NCBI RefSeq assembly: GCF_026967935.1
Contig: NZ_JAPVBL010000003.1
Location: 124,001 to 188,000 of the forward strand
From: Modestobacter sp. VKM Ac-2982
GTDB taxonomy: Bacteria > Actinomycetota > Actinomycetes > Mycobacteriales > Geodermatophilaceae
Direction: 5' to 3'
Length of the DNA: 64,000 nt
The position numbers and the translations under genes were made by a program. How positions within the stretch are numbered: the stretch's first letter is position 1; each line of letters begins with the position of its first letter. This document shows, piece after piece, positions 48,405-57,029 of this stretch. The notes beneath the pieces were generated by a model that saw nothing but the letters and a program-made list of their open reading frames with translations, had not been told where the DNA came from and searched no databases.

Positions 48405-49936
48405 CCGACACGGCCGCACACCTTTCCCCCGACGAGGAGCTCCGCAGGATGGCCACCGAGCCCCGCAGCACGCCCGACCTGGACCGGCTGGTCAACGCCT
48501 GCCTGATGCCGGGCTTCACCGGTCCGACGCTCCCGGCCTGGGTCGCCGACGCACTGGACGACGGCCTCGGCGGGGTCTGCCTGTACGGCCAGAACCTCAC
48601 CGGCGAGGGCCCGCCGGTGACCGAGCGGATCGCGGCGATCACCGCGGCGGCCCGGGCGGTGCGGGGTGACGTGCTGGTGGCGCTGGACGAGGAGGGCGGG
48701 GACGTGACCCGCCTGGAGTACACCGTGGGCAGCAGCTGGCCGGGCAACGCCGCCCTCGGCGTGGTGGACGACGAGGCGCTGACCACCGCGGTGGCCACCG
48801 GGATCGGCGCGCAGCTGCGCCGGGTGGGGGTGGACGTCGACCTCGCGCCGTCGGTGGACGTCAACAGCGACGTGCGCAACCCGGTCATCGGCGTCCGCTC
48901 GTTCGGCGCCGACCCCGCGCTGGTCGCCCGGCACGGGGTGGCCTTCGTCCGGGGGCTGCAGGCCGCCGGCATCGCCGCTGCCGTCAAGCACTTCCCCGGG
49001 CACGGGTCGACCACGGTCGACTCGCACCTCGGCCTGCCGGTCATCGACGCCGACGAGGCCACCTTCCGGGCGCGGGAGCTGCCGCCCTTCGCCGCCGCCG
49101 TCCGCGCGGGGGTCGACCTGGTGATGACCGCGCACGTCGTCTTCCCGGCGCTGGACGCGGCGCCGGCGACGCTCAGCCGCCGGCTGCTGGTCGACCTGCT
49201 CCGGGACGAGCTCGGCTTCACCGGGGTCGTGGTCACCGACGCGCTCGACATGGCCGGGGTCCGGGCCGCGCACGGGCTGGCCGGGGCGGCCGTCCTCTCC
49301 CTGGCCGCCGGCGCCGACCTGCTGCTGCTGGGTGCCGAGGACGGCGAGGAGCACTGCGCGGCGATCCGGACGGCGGTGCGGGCGGCCGTCGCCGACGGCA
49401 CGCTGGCCGAGGACCGGCTGCGCGAAGCCGCAGCCCGGGTGACCGCGCTGCGACGGCGGTTGGCCGATGTCGAGCGCCCCGAGCCCCCGGCGACCGACCC
49501 GGGCACCGGGCGGACCGCTGCCCGGGCCGCCCTCCAGCCGCACGACGTCGCGCCGCTCACCGGGCCGGCGGTCGTGGCCGAACTGCGCGCCGGGACCAAC
49601 CTGGCGGTCGGGGACGCCGCCTGGAGCCTGGCCGGGCCGCTGGCCGAGCACGGCCTGCTGGCCGGGCTGCAGACGGTGACCGAGGACGGCGTCTCGGCCG
49701 ACGACGTGGTCACCGCAGCGGCCGGCCGGCCGGTGGTGGTCGCCGTGCGGGACGCCTACCGCAGCCCCTGGCAGACGGCGTGGCTCGACCGGCTCCACCG
49801 GGCCCGGCCCGACGCGGTCCTCGTCGCGCTGGGCATGTCGGTCGACGCTGAGCGGGCGCCGGGGCCGGCGGTCGCGGCGCACGGTGCCGCCCGGGCGGTC
49901 ACCCAGGCGGTGGCCGACCTGCTCCACGGCGACTGA
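48401..49936 (+). CDS. Glycoside hydrolase family 3, beta-N-acetylhexosaminidase (NagZ-like)
   Basis: A 511-residue GH3 enzyme without a signal peptide. The NagZ signature AAVKHFPGHGSTTVDSHL (His/Asp general acid loop, about residue 197) and the nucleophile Asp in VVVTDALDMAG (about 280) are present, together with DEEGGDVTRL (about 96). The C-terminal ~160 residues form an additional domain. It should release terminal GlcNAc from imported muropeptides or chito-oligosaccharides. Cytoplasmic location agrees with uptake through the adjacent ABC importer and phosphorylation by the ROK kinase. The GTG at 48401 overlaps the kinase stop; an in-frame ATG at 48450 is possible. Confidence 0.9.
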   Translation: MTDTAAHLSPDEELRRMATEPRSTPDLDRLVNACLMPGFTGPTLPAWVADALDDGLGGVCLYGQNLTGEGPPVTERIAAITAAARAVRGDVLVALDEEGGDVTRLEYTVGSSWPGNAALGVVDDEALTTAVATGIGAQLRRVGVDVDLAPSVDVNSDVRNPVIGVRSFGADPALVARHGVAFVRGLQAAGIAAAVKHFPGHGSTTVDSHLGLPVIDADEATFRARELPPFAAAVRAGVDLVMTAHVVFPALDAAPATLSRRLLVDLLRDELGFTGVVVTDALDMAGVRAAHGLAGAAVLSLAAGADLLLLGAEDGEEHCAAIRTAVRAAVADGTLAEDRLREAAARVTALRRRLADVERPEPPATDPGTGRTAARAALQPHDVAPLTGPAVVAELRAGTNLAVGDAAWSLAGPLAEHGLLAGLQTVTEDGVSADDVVTAAAGRPVVVAVRDAYRSPWQTAWLDRLHRARPDAVLVALGMSVDAERAPGPAVAAHGAARAVTQAVADLLHGD

Positions 49937-50095
49937 GACGTCGGTCCCCCCGGGGACGGGCGGTCCGGAGCAGACGGACGTGAACAGGACCTGTCCGTAT
50001 CGACGACTGACTGCTTTCATGTCGACACGTCGCGTTCACACGAATGAGTGACAGTCCTCGGCGTCGTACCGACCCGTCGCACCCGGAGGCCACAC

Positions 50096-53000
50096 GTGCC
50101 CTTTGCCCACTCGATGACAGCGCGCAGGGTCGCTGCCGTCACCGCCGTCGCCGTCGGGGGTGCGCTGCTCGGCGCATCGCCCGCACTGGCGCTCGAGCCG
50201 CCCGCGGGCAGCCCGTTCATCAGCGAGTTCCACTACGACAACAGCGGGGACGACGCCAACGAGCGCGTCGAGGTCACCGCCGCGCCGGGCACCGACCTCA
50301 CCGGTTGGACCCTGGTCGGCGTCAACGGCAGCAACGGCTCGGTCTACGGCACCCAGACCCTCACTGGTGCGGTAGGCGACTCCGGCGTCCTGGTCGTGGA
50401 CTTCACCGGGCTGCAGAACGGCGCTCCGGACGCCATCGCCCTGGTGGCTCCCGACGGCACCGTCGTGCAGTTCCTCTCCTACGAGGGCACCCTGACCGGC
50501 ACGTTCGGCGCCCAGACGGTGGAGTCCACGGACGTCGGCGTCAGCGAGACGGGCAGCAGCTCCGCCGACGGCTCGATCCAGCTGATCGACGGCGTCTGGG
50601 TGGTCACCGACACCAACACCTTCGGTGCGGCGAACGCGGTCGTCGAGCCCACCGACCCCGATCCCACCGACCCCGAGCCGGCCGACTGCGCCACCGACGG
50701 CCTCACCGCCATCACCGACGTGCAGGGCACCGGGGACGAGAGCCCGCTGGTGGGCGACCCGGTCACCGTCGCCGGCGTGGTGACGAGCAGCCCCGAGGGC
50801 TTCGGCAGCGTCTACGTGCAGGACCCGACGGCGGCCCCGGGCGCGGCCTCGACCGCCGTCAACGTCTTCGGCGCCACCGACGGCCTGGAGATCGGTGACG
50901 CCGTCCAGGTCACCGGCGAGGTCGCCGAGTACCAGGGCCTCACCCAGATCACCGCGGACGCGGTCGCGGTCTGCGCCGAGGACGCCGCCCTGCCCGACCC
51001 GGTCGCCGTCGACTGGGCGGGCACCGACGCCGCCCAGCGCGAGGCGTTGGAGGGCGTGCGGATCTCCCTCAGCGGCCCCTTCACCGTCACCGAGGTCTAC
51101 AACCTCAACCGGTTCGGCGAGATCATGCTGAACCCCGGCGACGAGCCGCTGCGCCAGGCCACCGACGTCGTCGAGCCGGGTGCGGACGCCATCGCCTACG
51201 AGGCGGCGAACGCAGCCCGGGTGCTCCTGCTCGACGACGGCCGCAGCACCAACCTCGCCAACGCCGGCCTCGAGCCGAGCTACGGCGCCCTGGAGAACGC
51301 CATCCGGGTCGGTGACCAGGTCGCCTCCTTCGGCGAGGTGCCCTACGTCCTGGACTACCGGTACGACGCCTGGCGCGCGCAGCCGGCCACCGTCGTCACC
51401 GCGGAGACCAGCGACAAGGCGTCCTTCGACGACGCCAACCCCCGCACCGACGCCCCCGAGGTCGTCGGCGGGGACGTCCAGGTGGCGTCGTTCAACGTCC
51501 TCAACTACTTCACCAGCTTCGGCGGCGACGCCCGCGGGGCCGAGAACGCCGCGGAGCTGGCCGAGCAGGAGGCCAAGATCGTCGCGGCGATCAACTCCCT
51601 CGGTGCCGAGGTCGTCGCCCTGGAGGAGATCGAGAACTCGGTCAAGTTCGGGGAGGACCGCGACGAGGCCCTGGCTGCCCTCACCGCCGCGCTGAACGCC
51701 GCGGCCGGCGAGGAGCGCTGGGCGTTCGTGCCGTCGCCGGCGGTGCTGCCGCCGGTCGAGGACCAGGACGTCATCCGCAACGCCTTCATCTACCAGCCGG
51801 CCGCGGTCGAGCTGGTGGGTGAGTCGGTGGTCGACACCGACGACGTCTGGGCCGGGCTGGCCCGCCAGCCGCTGGCGCAGACCTTCCGCGCCGCCGGTGA
51901 GGAGTTCACGGTCGTCGTGAACCACTTCAAGTCCAAGGGCTCGGCGCCGGAGGGCGACGAGGACACCGGCGACGGCCAGGGCAACGCCAACGCCACCCGC
52001 GTCGCCGAGGCGCAGCGGCTGGTCGCCTTCGTCGACTCGCTGGAGAGCGCGCCCGACGCCACCCTGCTGATCGGTGACTTCAACAGCTACACGATGGAGG
52101 ACCCGCTCGACGTCCTCGTCGCGGCCGGCTACACCAACCTCGGGGCGGAGACCGGCGAGAGCACCTACGTCTTCAGCGGCCGGGTCGGCTCCCTGGACCA
52201 CGCGTTCGGCTCGCCGGCGTTGGTCACCGACGTCACCGGCGTCGACATCTGGAACATCAACTCCGTCGAGTCCTACGGCTACCAGTACGACGGCTACCCG
52301 GGCTGGTACGACGACGACCCGTTCCGGTCCTCCGACCACGACCCGATCGTCGTCGGCCTGGACCTGGGCGAGGAGGGCGTCGGTGGCGGTGACGGTGGTG
52401 AGGACGACGGCACCACCGAGCTGCAGCTGCTGGGGATCAACGACTTCCACGGCCGGCTCGGCGACGCGGTGGCCCTCGCGGGCACCATCGAGCAGCAGCG
52501 GGCCCGGGACGACGTCGACGCGACCGTCCTGCTGTCGGCCGGGGACAACATCGGCGCCTCGCCGTTCGTCTCCTCCAGCCAGCAGGACCGGCCGACGATC
52601 GAGGTGCTCAACGAGATGGGGCTGGACGCCTCCGCCGTGGGCAACCACGAGTTCGACCGCGGCTTCGCCGACCTGACCGGCCGGGTGGGGGTCGACGGCG
52701 AGAGCGGTCTGGCCGACTTCGACTACCTGGGCGCCAACGTCTACGGCACCGACGGTGACCCGGTGCTGCCGGAGTACGAACTGGTGGAGGCCGCCGGCGT
52801 CACCGTCGGGGTCATCGGCGTCGTCACCCAGGAGACGAGCTCGCTGGTCTCCCCGGCGGGCATCGAGGGCATCACGTTCGGCGACCCGGTCGAGGCCGTG
52901 AACCGGGTGACCGACGAGCTCACCGACGGGGTCGGGGACGAGGCCGAGGTCATCGTCCTGGTCGCCCACGAGGGCGCGCCGCAGGGTGAGGCCACCAGCA

Positions 53001-54358
53001 CGCTGGAGGCCGAGCTCGCCGCCGACACCGCGTTCGCCGCGATCGTCAACGGCGTGGACGCCGACGTGGACGCGATCTTCACCGGCCACACGCACCAGAC
53101 CTACGCGTGGCAGGCGCCGGTCCCGGGCACCGACGAGACCCGTCCGGTGATCCAGACCGGTTCCTACGCCGCGGACCTCGGGCGGATCGTGCTCAGCTAC
53201 GACGAGTCGACCGACGAGGTCACCGCCTCGACGGTGGAGAACCTGGCCCTGACCGAGGTGCCCGAGGACGAGCTGGTCGCCGCCTACCCGCGCGTGGCCG
53301 AGGTCGCCGAGACGGTCGCGGCCGCCGAGGCGATCGCCGAGGAGGTCGGCAGCCAGGTCGTCGGGTCGGTCACGGCCGACATCACCCGGGCCTTCACCAC
53401 CGGCCCGGACGGTCAGCCGCTGGAGGACCGCGGTTCGTACTCGGCCCTCGGTGGCCTGGTCGCGGACAGCTACGTCGCCGGCGCCGCCGACAGTGCGATC
53501 GAGCCGGCCGACCTCGGCCTGGTCAACCCCGGCGGTCTGCGGGCCGACCTGCTCTACGGCGAGGACGGTGAGATCACGCTGGCCGAGGCCAACGAGGTCA
53601 CCCCGTTCGCCAACGACCTGGTCGTCGTCTCGCTGACCGGGGCGCAGCTGGTGCAGGTGCTGGAGCAGCAGTGGCAGCCTGAGGGCAGCTCGCGGCCGTT
53701 CCTGGCGCTGGGCACCTCGGAGGAGCTGACCTGGTCCTACGACCCGGAGGCGGCCCCCGGTGAGCGGATCATCGTCGACAGCATCCGGATCTCGGGGGAG
53801 CCGATCGACCTCGACGGCACCTACCGGGTGGCGACCAACAGCTTCCTGGCCTCCGGCGGCGACAACTTCACCACCTTCGCCGAGGGCACCACGGAGCAGA
53901 CCGGTCTGATCGACTTCGACTCCTTCCAGGCCTACCTGGAGGAGAACTCCCCGCTCAGCCCGGACGAGTTCACCGGGCGGGTCACCGTCGGGGACGCCTC
54001 CGAGCAGCCCCAGGAGCCGACGGCCGAGGTGGCGGTCTCGCCGTCGACCTTCAGCCGCGGCGACCTGGTGACCTTCTCGGTGAGCGGCTTCGGCCCCTCG
54101 GAGCGGGTCGAGGTGACCGTGGACGGCCGGCGGCTGGGTCAGGTCACGACGGACGCCGAGGGTGCTGCGACGGTCCGGGTGCGCGTCCCGGGCTCCGTGG
54201 ACACCGGCACCGTCGCGGTCACGGCCACCGGGGTCACCTCCGGCTCGACCGCGACGGTCGAGGTGCAGGTCACCGAGAAGGCGCCGAGCACCGGTGGCAG
54301 CGTGGTGAAGAAGCTGACCTCGCTGCTGCGCCAGCTGCTGGGCACCTGGCTGCGCTGA
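50096..54358 (+). CDS. Secreted ExeM/NucH-type nuclease fused to 5'-nucleotidase
   Basis: A 1420-residue secreted protein. It has a signal peptide (about 1-33, cleaved after PALALA-type residues), a lamin-tail-like domain (about 38-180), an OB-fold (about 205-325) and an endonuclease/exonuclease/phosphatase domain (about 460-758: ASFNVLNYF, ALEEIEN, NHFKSKGS, IGDFNSY, SSDHDP). A UshA-type 5'-nucleotidase follows, with a metallophosphatase part (about 777-1050: INDFHGRL, AGDNIG, GNHEFDRG, GHTH) and a C-terminal substrate domain (NPGGLRADL, about 1144), then an Ig-like domain. It could degrade extracellular DNA to nucleosides and phosphate. The C-terminus KKLTSLLRQLLGTWLR is an amphipathic helix, not a sorting signal. 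The GTG at 50096 has a perfect GGAGG. Confidence 0.9.
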   Translation: MPFAHSMTARRVAAVTAVAVGGALLGASPALALEPPAGSPFISEFHYDNSGDDANERVEVTAAPGTDLTGWTLVGVNGSNGSVYGTQTLTGAVGDSGVLVVDFTGLQNGAPDAIALVAPDGTVVQFLSYEGTLTGTFGAQTVESTDVGVSETGSSSADGSIQLIDGVWVVTDTNTFGAANAVVEPTDPDPTDPEPADCATDGLTAITDVQGTGDESPLVGDPVTVAGVVTSSPEGFGSVYVQDPTAAPGAASTAVNVFGATDGLEIGDAVQVTGEVAEYQGLTQITADAVAVCAEDAALPDPVAVDWAGTDAAQREALEGVRISLSGPFTVTEVYNLNRFGEIMLNPGDEPLRQATDVVEPGADAIAYEAANAARVLLLDDGRSTNLANAGLEPSYGALENAIRVGDQVASFGEVPYVLDYRYDAWRAQPATVVTAETSDKASFDDANPRTDAPEVVGGDVQVASFNVLNYFTSFGGDARGAENAAELAEQEAKIVAAINSLGAEVVALEEIENSVKFGEDRDEALAALTAALNAAAGEERWAFVPSPAVLPPVEDQDVIRNAFIYQPAAVELVGESVVDTDDVWAGLARQPLAQTFRAAGEEFTVVVNHFKSKGSAPEGDEDTGDGQGNANATRVAEAQRLVAFVDSLESAPDATLLIGDFNSYTMEDPLDVLVAAGYTNLGAETGESTYVFSGRVGSLDHAFGSPALVTDVTGVDIWNINSVESYGYQYDGYPGWYDDDPFRSSDHDPIVVGLDLGEEGVGGGDGGEDDGTTELQLLGINDFHGRLGDAVALAGTIEQQRARDDVDATVLLSAGDNIGASPFVSSSQQDRPTIEVLNEMGLDASAVGNHEFDRGFADLTGRVGVDGESGLADFDYLGANVYGTDGDPVLPEYELVEAAGVTVGVIGVVTQETSSLVSPAGIEGITFGDPVEAVNRVTDELTDGVGDEAEVIVLVAHEGAPQGEATSTLEAELAADTAFAAIVNGVDADVDAIFTGHTHQTYAWQAPVPGTDETRPVIQTGSYAADLGRIVLSYDESTDEVTASTVENLALTEVPEDELVAAYPRVAEVAETVAAAEAIAEEVGSQVVGSVTADITRAFTTGPDGQPLEDRGSYSALGGLVADSYVAGAADSAIEPADLGLVNPGGLRADLLYGEDGEITLAEANEVTPFANDLVVVSLTGAQLVQVLEQQWQPEGSSRPFLALGTSEELTWSYDPEAAPGERIIVDSIRISGEPIDLDGTYRVATNSFLASGGDNFTTFAEGTTEQTGLIDFDSFQAYLEENSPLSPDEFTGRVTVGDASEQPQEPTAEVAVSPSTFSRGDLVTFSVSGFGPSERVEVTVDGRRLGQVTTDAEGAATVRVRVPGSVDTGTVAVTATGVTSGSTATVEVQVTEKAPSTGGSVVKKLTSLLRQLLGTWLR

Positions 54359-54364
54359 CCGCCG

Positions 54365-54405
54365 GTGCCTCAGCTCGGGTGCAGGGCCGGCCCGAGCTGA
54401 GGCAC
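54365..54405. terminator. 15-bp perfect terminator hairpin
   Basis: GTGCCTCAGCTCGGG (54365-54379) pairs perfectly with CCCGAGCTGAGGCAC (54391-54405) around an 11-base loop, seven bases past the nuclease stop. Confidence 0.8.
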
Positions 54406-54420
54406 TGACCTCCGCACGAT

Positions 54421-54463
54421 CGACGACGGCGGGCCCCCCACTGCGGTGGGGGGCCCGTCGTCG
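54421..54463. terminator. Second terminator hairpin
   Basis: GGGCCCCCCAC/GTGGGGGGCCC (54431-54456, TGCG tetraloop) is extended by outer CGACGAC/GTCGTCG arms. It is in tandem with the hairpin at 54365 and insulates the long nuclease transcript from the diguanylate cyclase gene. Confidence 0.75.
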
Positions 54464-54545
54464 TCGGTGGCCTGCACTCACCCGTCCGGGGCGGCCGGCC
54501 CAGCCTGGCCAGCAGCAGACCTCCCTGGCTGCCGATCACCTGGGG

Positions 54546-55589
54546 GTGCAGATCAACGAGCGGATGAGGGCGCGAGCCCCTCGGGCGGCGGCGCGGACCG
54601 CCGTCCCGGTGCTGTTGGTCTGTGCGGTGACGTTGCTGGTCTTCTCGCTGTTCGGGCCCAACGCGGTGACGGCGCGGGGTGTGGCCGCCTCCTGGGTGTG
54701 CGCAGCGCTGCTCGCCGTCCTGGCCCTGGCCTTCCGGCGCACCGACCCGGCCCGGGTCGACGCCCGCGGCGGCTACGTGCTCATCGCCCTCCTCGGCGTC
54801 GTGCTGTGCTGCGGGATGAACTGGGTCACCCGCGACCCCTCCGCCGGGGGCCAGGCGTTCCTCGCCTTCCCGGTGCTCTGGGCCGGCGTCCAGCTCCGCC
54901 GCACCGCGGTGGCCCTGGTGACCGCAACCGCGCTGGCCGGGGACGCCGTGGTGCTGTTCCACCTCCAGCCGGCCGGCCACGCGGTCAGCGACCTCAGCTT
55001 CTTCGGCGCCGTGCTGGTGGTCATGGCGACGATGCTCGTGCGCGCCGGGGAGACCCAGGACCGGCTGGTGGCCCAGCTCCAGCAGCAGGCCGCCACCGAC
55101 TCGCTCACCGGGCTGGCCAACCGGCGGGTGCTGAACGCGGCGCTGAGCACGGCGCTGGCCGCCCCGGTCGCACCGCGGGGCACCTCGCTGGTCCTGGTGG
55201 ACGTCGACTCGTTCAAGGCGATCAACGACGAGCACGGCCACCCGGTCGGGGACGACGCCCTGGTGCACATCGCCGCGGTGCTGCGCTCGGTGGTCCGCGC
55301 CGGGGACGCCGTGCTCAGCCGGACCGGCGGTGACGAGCTCGCCGTCCTGCTGCCCGACTGCCCGGCGGACGTGGCCGCCGGCCGGGCCGCCGAGGTGCTC
55401 GACGCCGTCCGGGCCGCGCCCCTGGTGCTGCCCGACGGGACCCTGCTGGCGATCTCGGTGAGCCTGGGCGTGGCCCACGCCCCCACGCACGCCATCGGGC
55501 TGGAGGAGCTCTATGCGGCCGCCGACGCCGCCCTGTACGCGGCCAAGCGCGCCGGCCGCGGCCGGGTCGAGGTGGCCGCGGTCAGCTGA
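54546..55589 (+). CDS. Membrane diguanylate cyclase (GGDEF)
   Basis: A 347-residue protein with four to six N-terminal TM segments (about 18-165), a short coiled linker (TQDRLVAQLQQQAA) and a C-terminal GGDEF domain (about 175-345). The domain has TDSLTGLANRR, LVDVDSFKAINDEHGH and the signature RTGGDELAV; GGDEL is a tolerated variant. It should make cyclic di-GMP. An RAGD sequence lies upstream of the signature, but one residue further away than the usual inhibitory RxxD site. It ends overlapping, tail to tail, the Wzz-like gene, placing c-di-GMP synthesis beside exopolysaccharide genes. It starts at GTG 54546. Confidence 0.9.
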   Translation: MQINERMRARAPRAAARTAVPVLLVCAVTLLVFSLFGPNAVTARGVAASWVCAALLAVLALAFRRTDPARVDARGGYVLIALLGVVLCCGMNWVTRDPSAGGQAFLAFPVLWAGVQLRRTAVALVTATALAGDAVVLFHLQPAGHAVSDLSFFGAVLVVMATMLVRAGETQDRLVAQLQQQAATDSLTGLANRRVLNAALSTALAAPVAPRGTSLVLVDVDSFKAINDEHGHPVGDDALVHIAAVLRSVVRAGDAVLSRTGGDELAVLLPDCPADVAAGRAAEVLDAVRAAPLVLPDGTLLAISVSLGVAHAPTHAIGLEELYAAADAALYAAKRAGRGRVEVAAVS

Positions 55590-56904
55590 CCCGGCGGGGG
55601 ACCGCCCGGTCGGAGGACTCCAGGACGGCGCCGACCAGCGGCGCACCGAGCGTGTGCAGGAGGGAGGTGACGTCGTGCAGCTCGCGTCGTGTCGTCCCGC
55701 CGGCCCGGACGGCCAGGACAACCCCGTCGCTCAGCGTGGTCAGCGACGCGGCTCCCGAGCGCTGGTCCAGCGGCGGGGGCACGACGATGGTGACGTCTGC
55801 GTCGCCGGAGACCTCGGCCAGGACCTCGGCCATCCGGGGGCCGTCGAGGAGGTCCTCGCCCCCCGCGTCCGGCGCCCGCCCGGCCGGCAGCACCCGCAGG
55901 CCGTTCGGGCCCGGGCGCAGCGCCTCGGCGACGGCGAGGCGACCGGCCAGCACCTCGGCCAGGCCGGGGGTCTGCTCCGGCAGGCCCAGCAGCCCGGCGG
56001 CCCGGGGGGCCCACAGGTCGGCCTCGACGAGCACCGTGCGCAACCGCGCGGCGGCGAACACCCCGGCCAGGTCCCAGCCCAGCGCGGCGCCGTCGGCTCG
56101 CGCCGTCGGGCCGAGCACGGTGACGGTGCGCGGTGCCGCGGTGCGGCGCCCGGGGCGGTCCCCGAGGTGGGCACGGATCCGGCGCAGCGCCTCGCCACGT
56201 TCCGCGCCCAGCCCCTCACCCCGACGCCGACGGTCGCGCCGCGGGACGACCGCGAGGGCCGGGACGCCGGCGGCGGCGAGCTCGTCGACGTCCCGGACGG
56301 TGTCGTCCATCGACTCGCGCACGAACGCGACCGCGACGCCGACGGCCAGCCCGAGCAGCGCGCCGACGGCGAGCAGGACCCCCGTGGTGGGCGCGGTCGG
56401 GGTGGTCGGCAGCGCCGCCGGCCGGATGGTGCTGACCTGCACGGTGTCGACGGTGGAGCCCGGCGCGTCCTCCAGCTCCGCCAGCAGGTCGGAGAACGCG
56501 CCTCCGGCGGCGTTGGCGATCTCCTGGGCGCGCTCGGGCACGGGGTCCTGCACGCGCACGGTGAGCAGCACCGTCTCCGCCGGCACCTCGACCGTCATCT
56601 CCCCGGCCACCTCGGCGCCGGTCAGGTCCAGGTCGAGGCCCTCGGAGACCCGCTCGCCGAGCAGCGGGCTGCCCAGCACGGCCGCGTAGGACTGCATCCG
56701 CTGCTGCAGGTAGGCGGTGTCCTGCCGGGTCACCACGCCCTCGTCGGCCTCCTCCGACGCGCCGAGGAACAGCTGCGCCTCGGCGACGTACACCGGGGTG
56801 CGGAGCAGCGACCCGGCCAGGGCCAGGGTCATGCCGAGCACGATGCACAGCGCGATGGGCAGCGCACCGCGGCGGAGCGCGCGGGAGATCTCGCGGAAGG
56901 TCAT
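55582..56904 (-). CDS. Wzz/chain-length protein with degenerate BY-kinase domain
   Basis: A 440-residue protein. The N-terminal Wzz domain has TM helix 1 (about 14-34), extracellular loop with FLGASEEADEG, and TM helix 2 (about 178-196). The C-terminal part looks like a bacterial tyrosine-kinase P-loop domain (about 255-440) but the Walker A is VLGPTARADGAALG, without the GKS/T lysine. VEADLWAPRAAGLLG stands in for the Walker A' DxDxR motif, and VVPPPLD for Walker B. ATP hydrolysis is therefore doubtful; a structural polymer-length regulator is more likely. It is divergent from the glycosyltransferase and next to the diguanylate cyclase. Confidence 0.82.
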   Translation of the reverse strand: MTFREISRALRRGALPIALCIVLGMTLALAGSLLRTPVYVAEAQLFLGASEEADEGVVTRQDTAYLQQRMQSYAAVLGSPLLGERVSEGLDLDLTGAEVAGEMTVEVPAETVLLTVRVQDPVPERAQEIANAAGGAFSDLLAELEDAPGSTVDTVQVSTIRPAALPTTPTAPTTGVLLAVGALLGLAVGVAVAFVRESMDDTVRDVDELAAAGVPALAVVPRRDRRRRGEGLGAERGEALRRIRAHLGDRPGRRTAAPRTVTVLGPTARADGAALGWDLAGVFAAARLRTVLVEADLWAPRAAGLLGLPEQTPGLAEVLAGRLAVAEALRPGPNGLRVLPAGRAPDAGGEDLLDGPRMAEVLAEVSGDADVTIVVPPPLDQRSGAASLTTLSDGVVLAVRAGGTTRRELHDVTSLLHTLGAPLVGAVLESSDRAVPRRVS

Positions 56905-57029
56905 GGGGGTGCCTCATCACATCGACGGTGTCCGGGTGGCGACGTCCGCACCTGTACCGTGCCCTCGGTGGCGCCGAGCCGACGTAGCGTAACGAGCCGC
57001 TTGCAGGAAGTCGTGGAAGGCGCACGTTC

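Noticed and set aside
49937..50095. GTTCAC near 50033 considered as half of a phosphate-regulon (PHO) box for the nuclease/nucleotidase gene.
   Set aside because: Only one heptamer-like copy is seen; a convincing PHO box needs at least two direct repeats with 11-bp period.
50036..54481. A 1481-codon open frame on the minus strand opposite the nuclease gene, and similar long antisense frames elsewhere (for example 47996-50020, 60621-62201, 62208-63746).
   Set aside because: High-GC coding sequence leaves long open antisense frames. Their translations are low-complexity (Arg/Gly/Asp/His-rich) with no recognisable domain, whereas the plus-strand frames have clear motifs.
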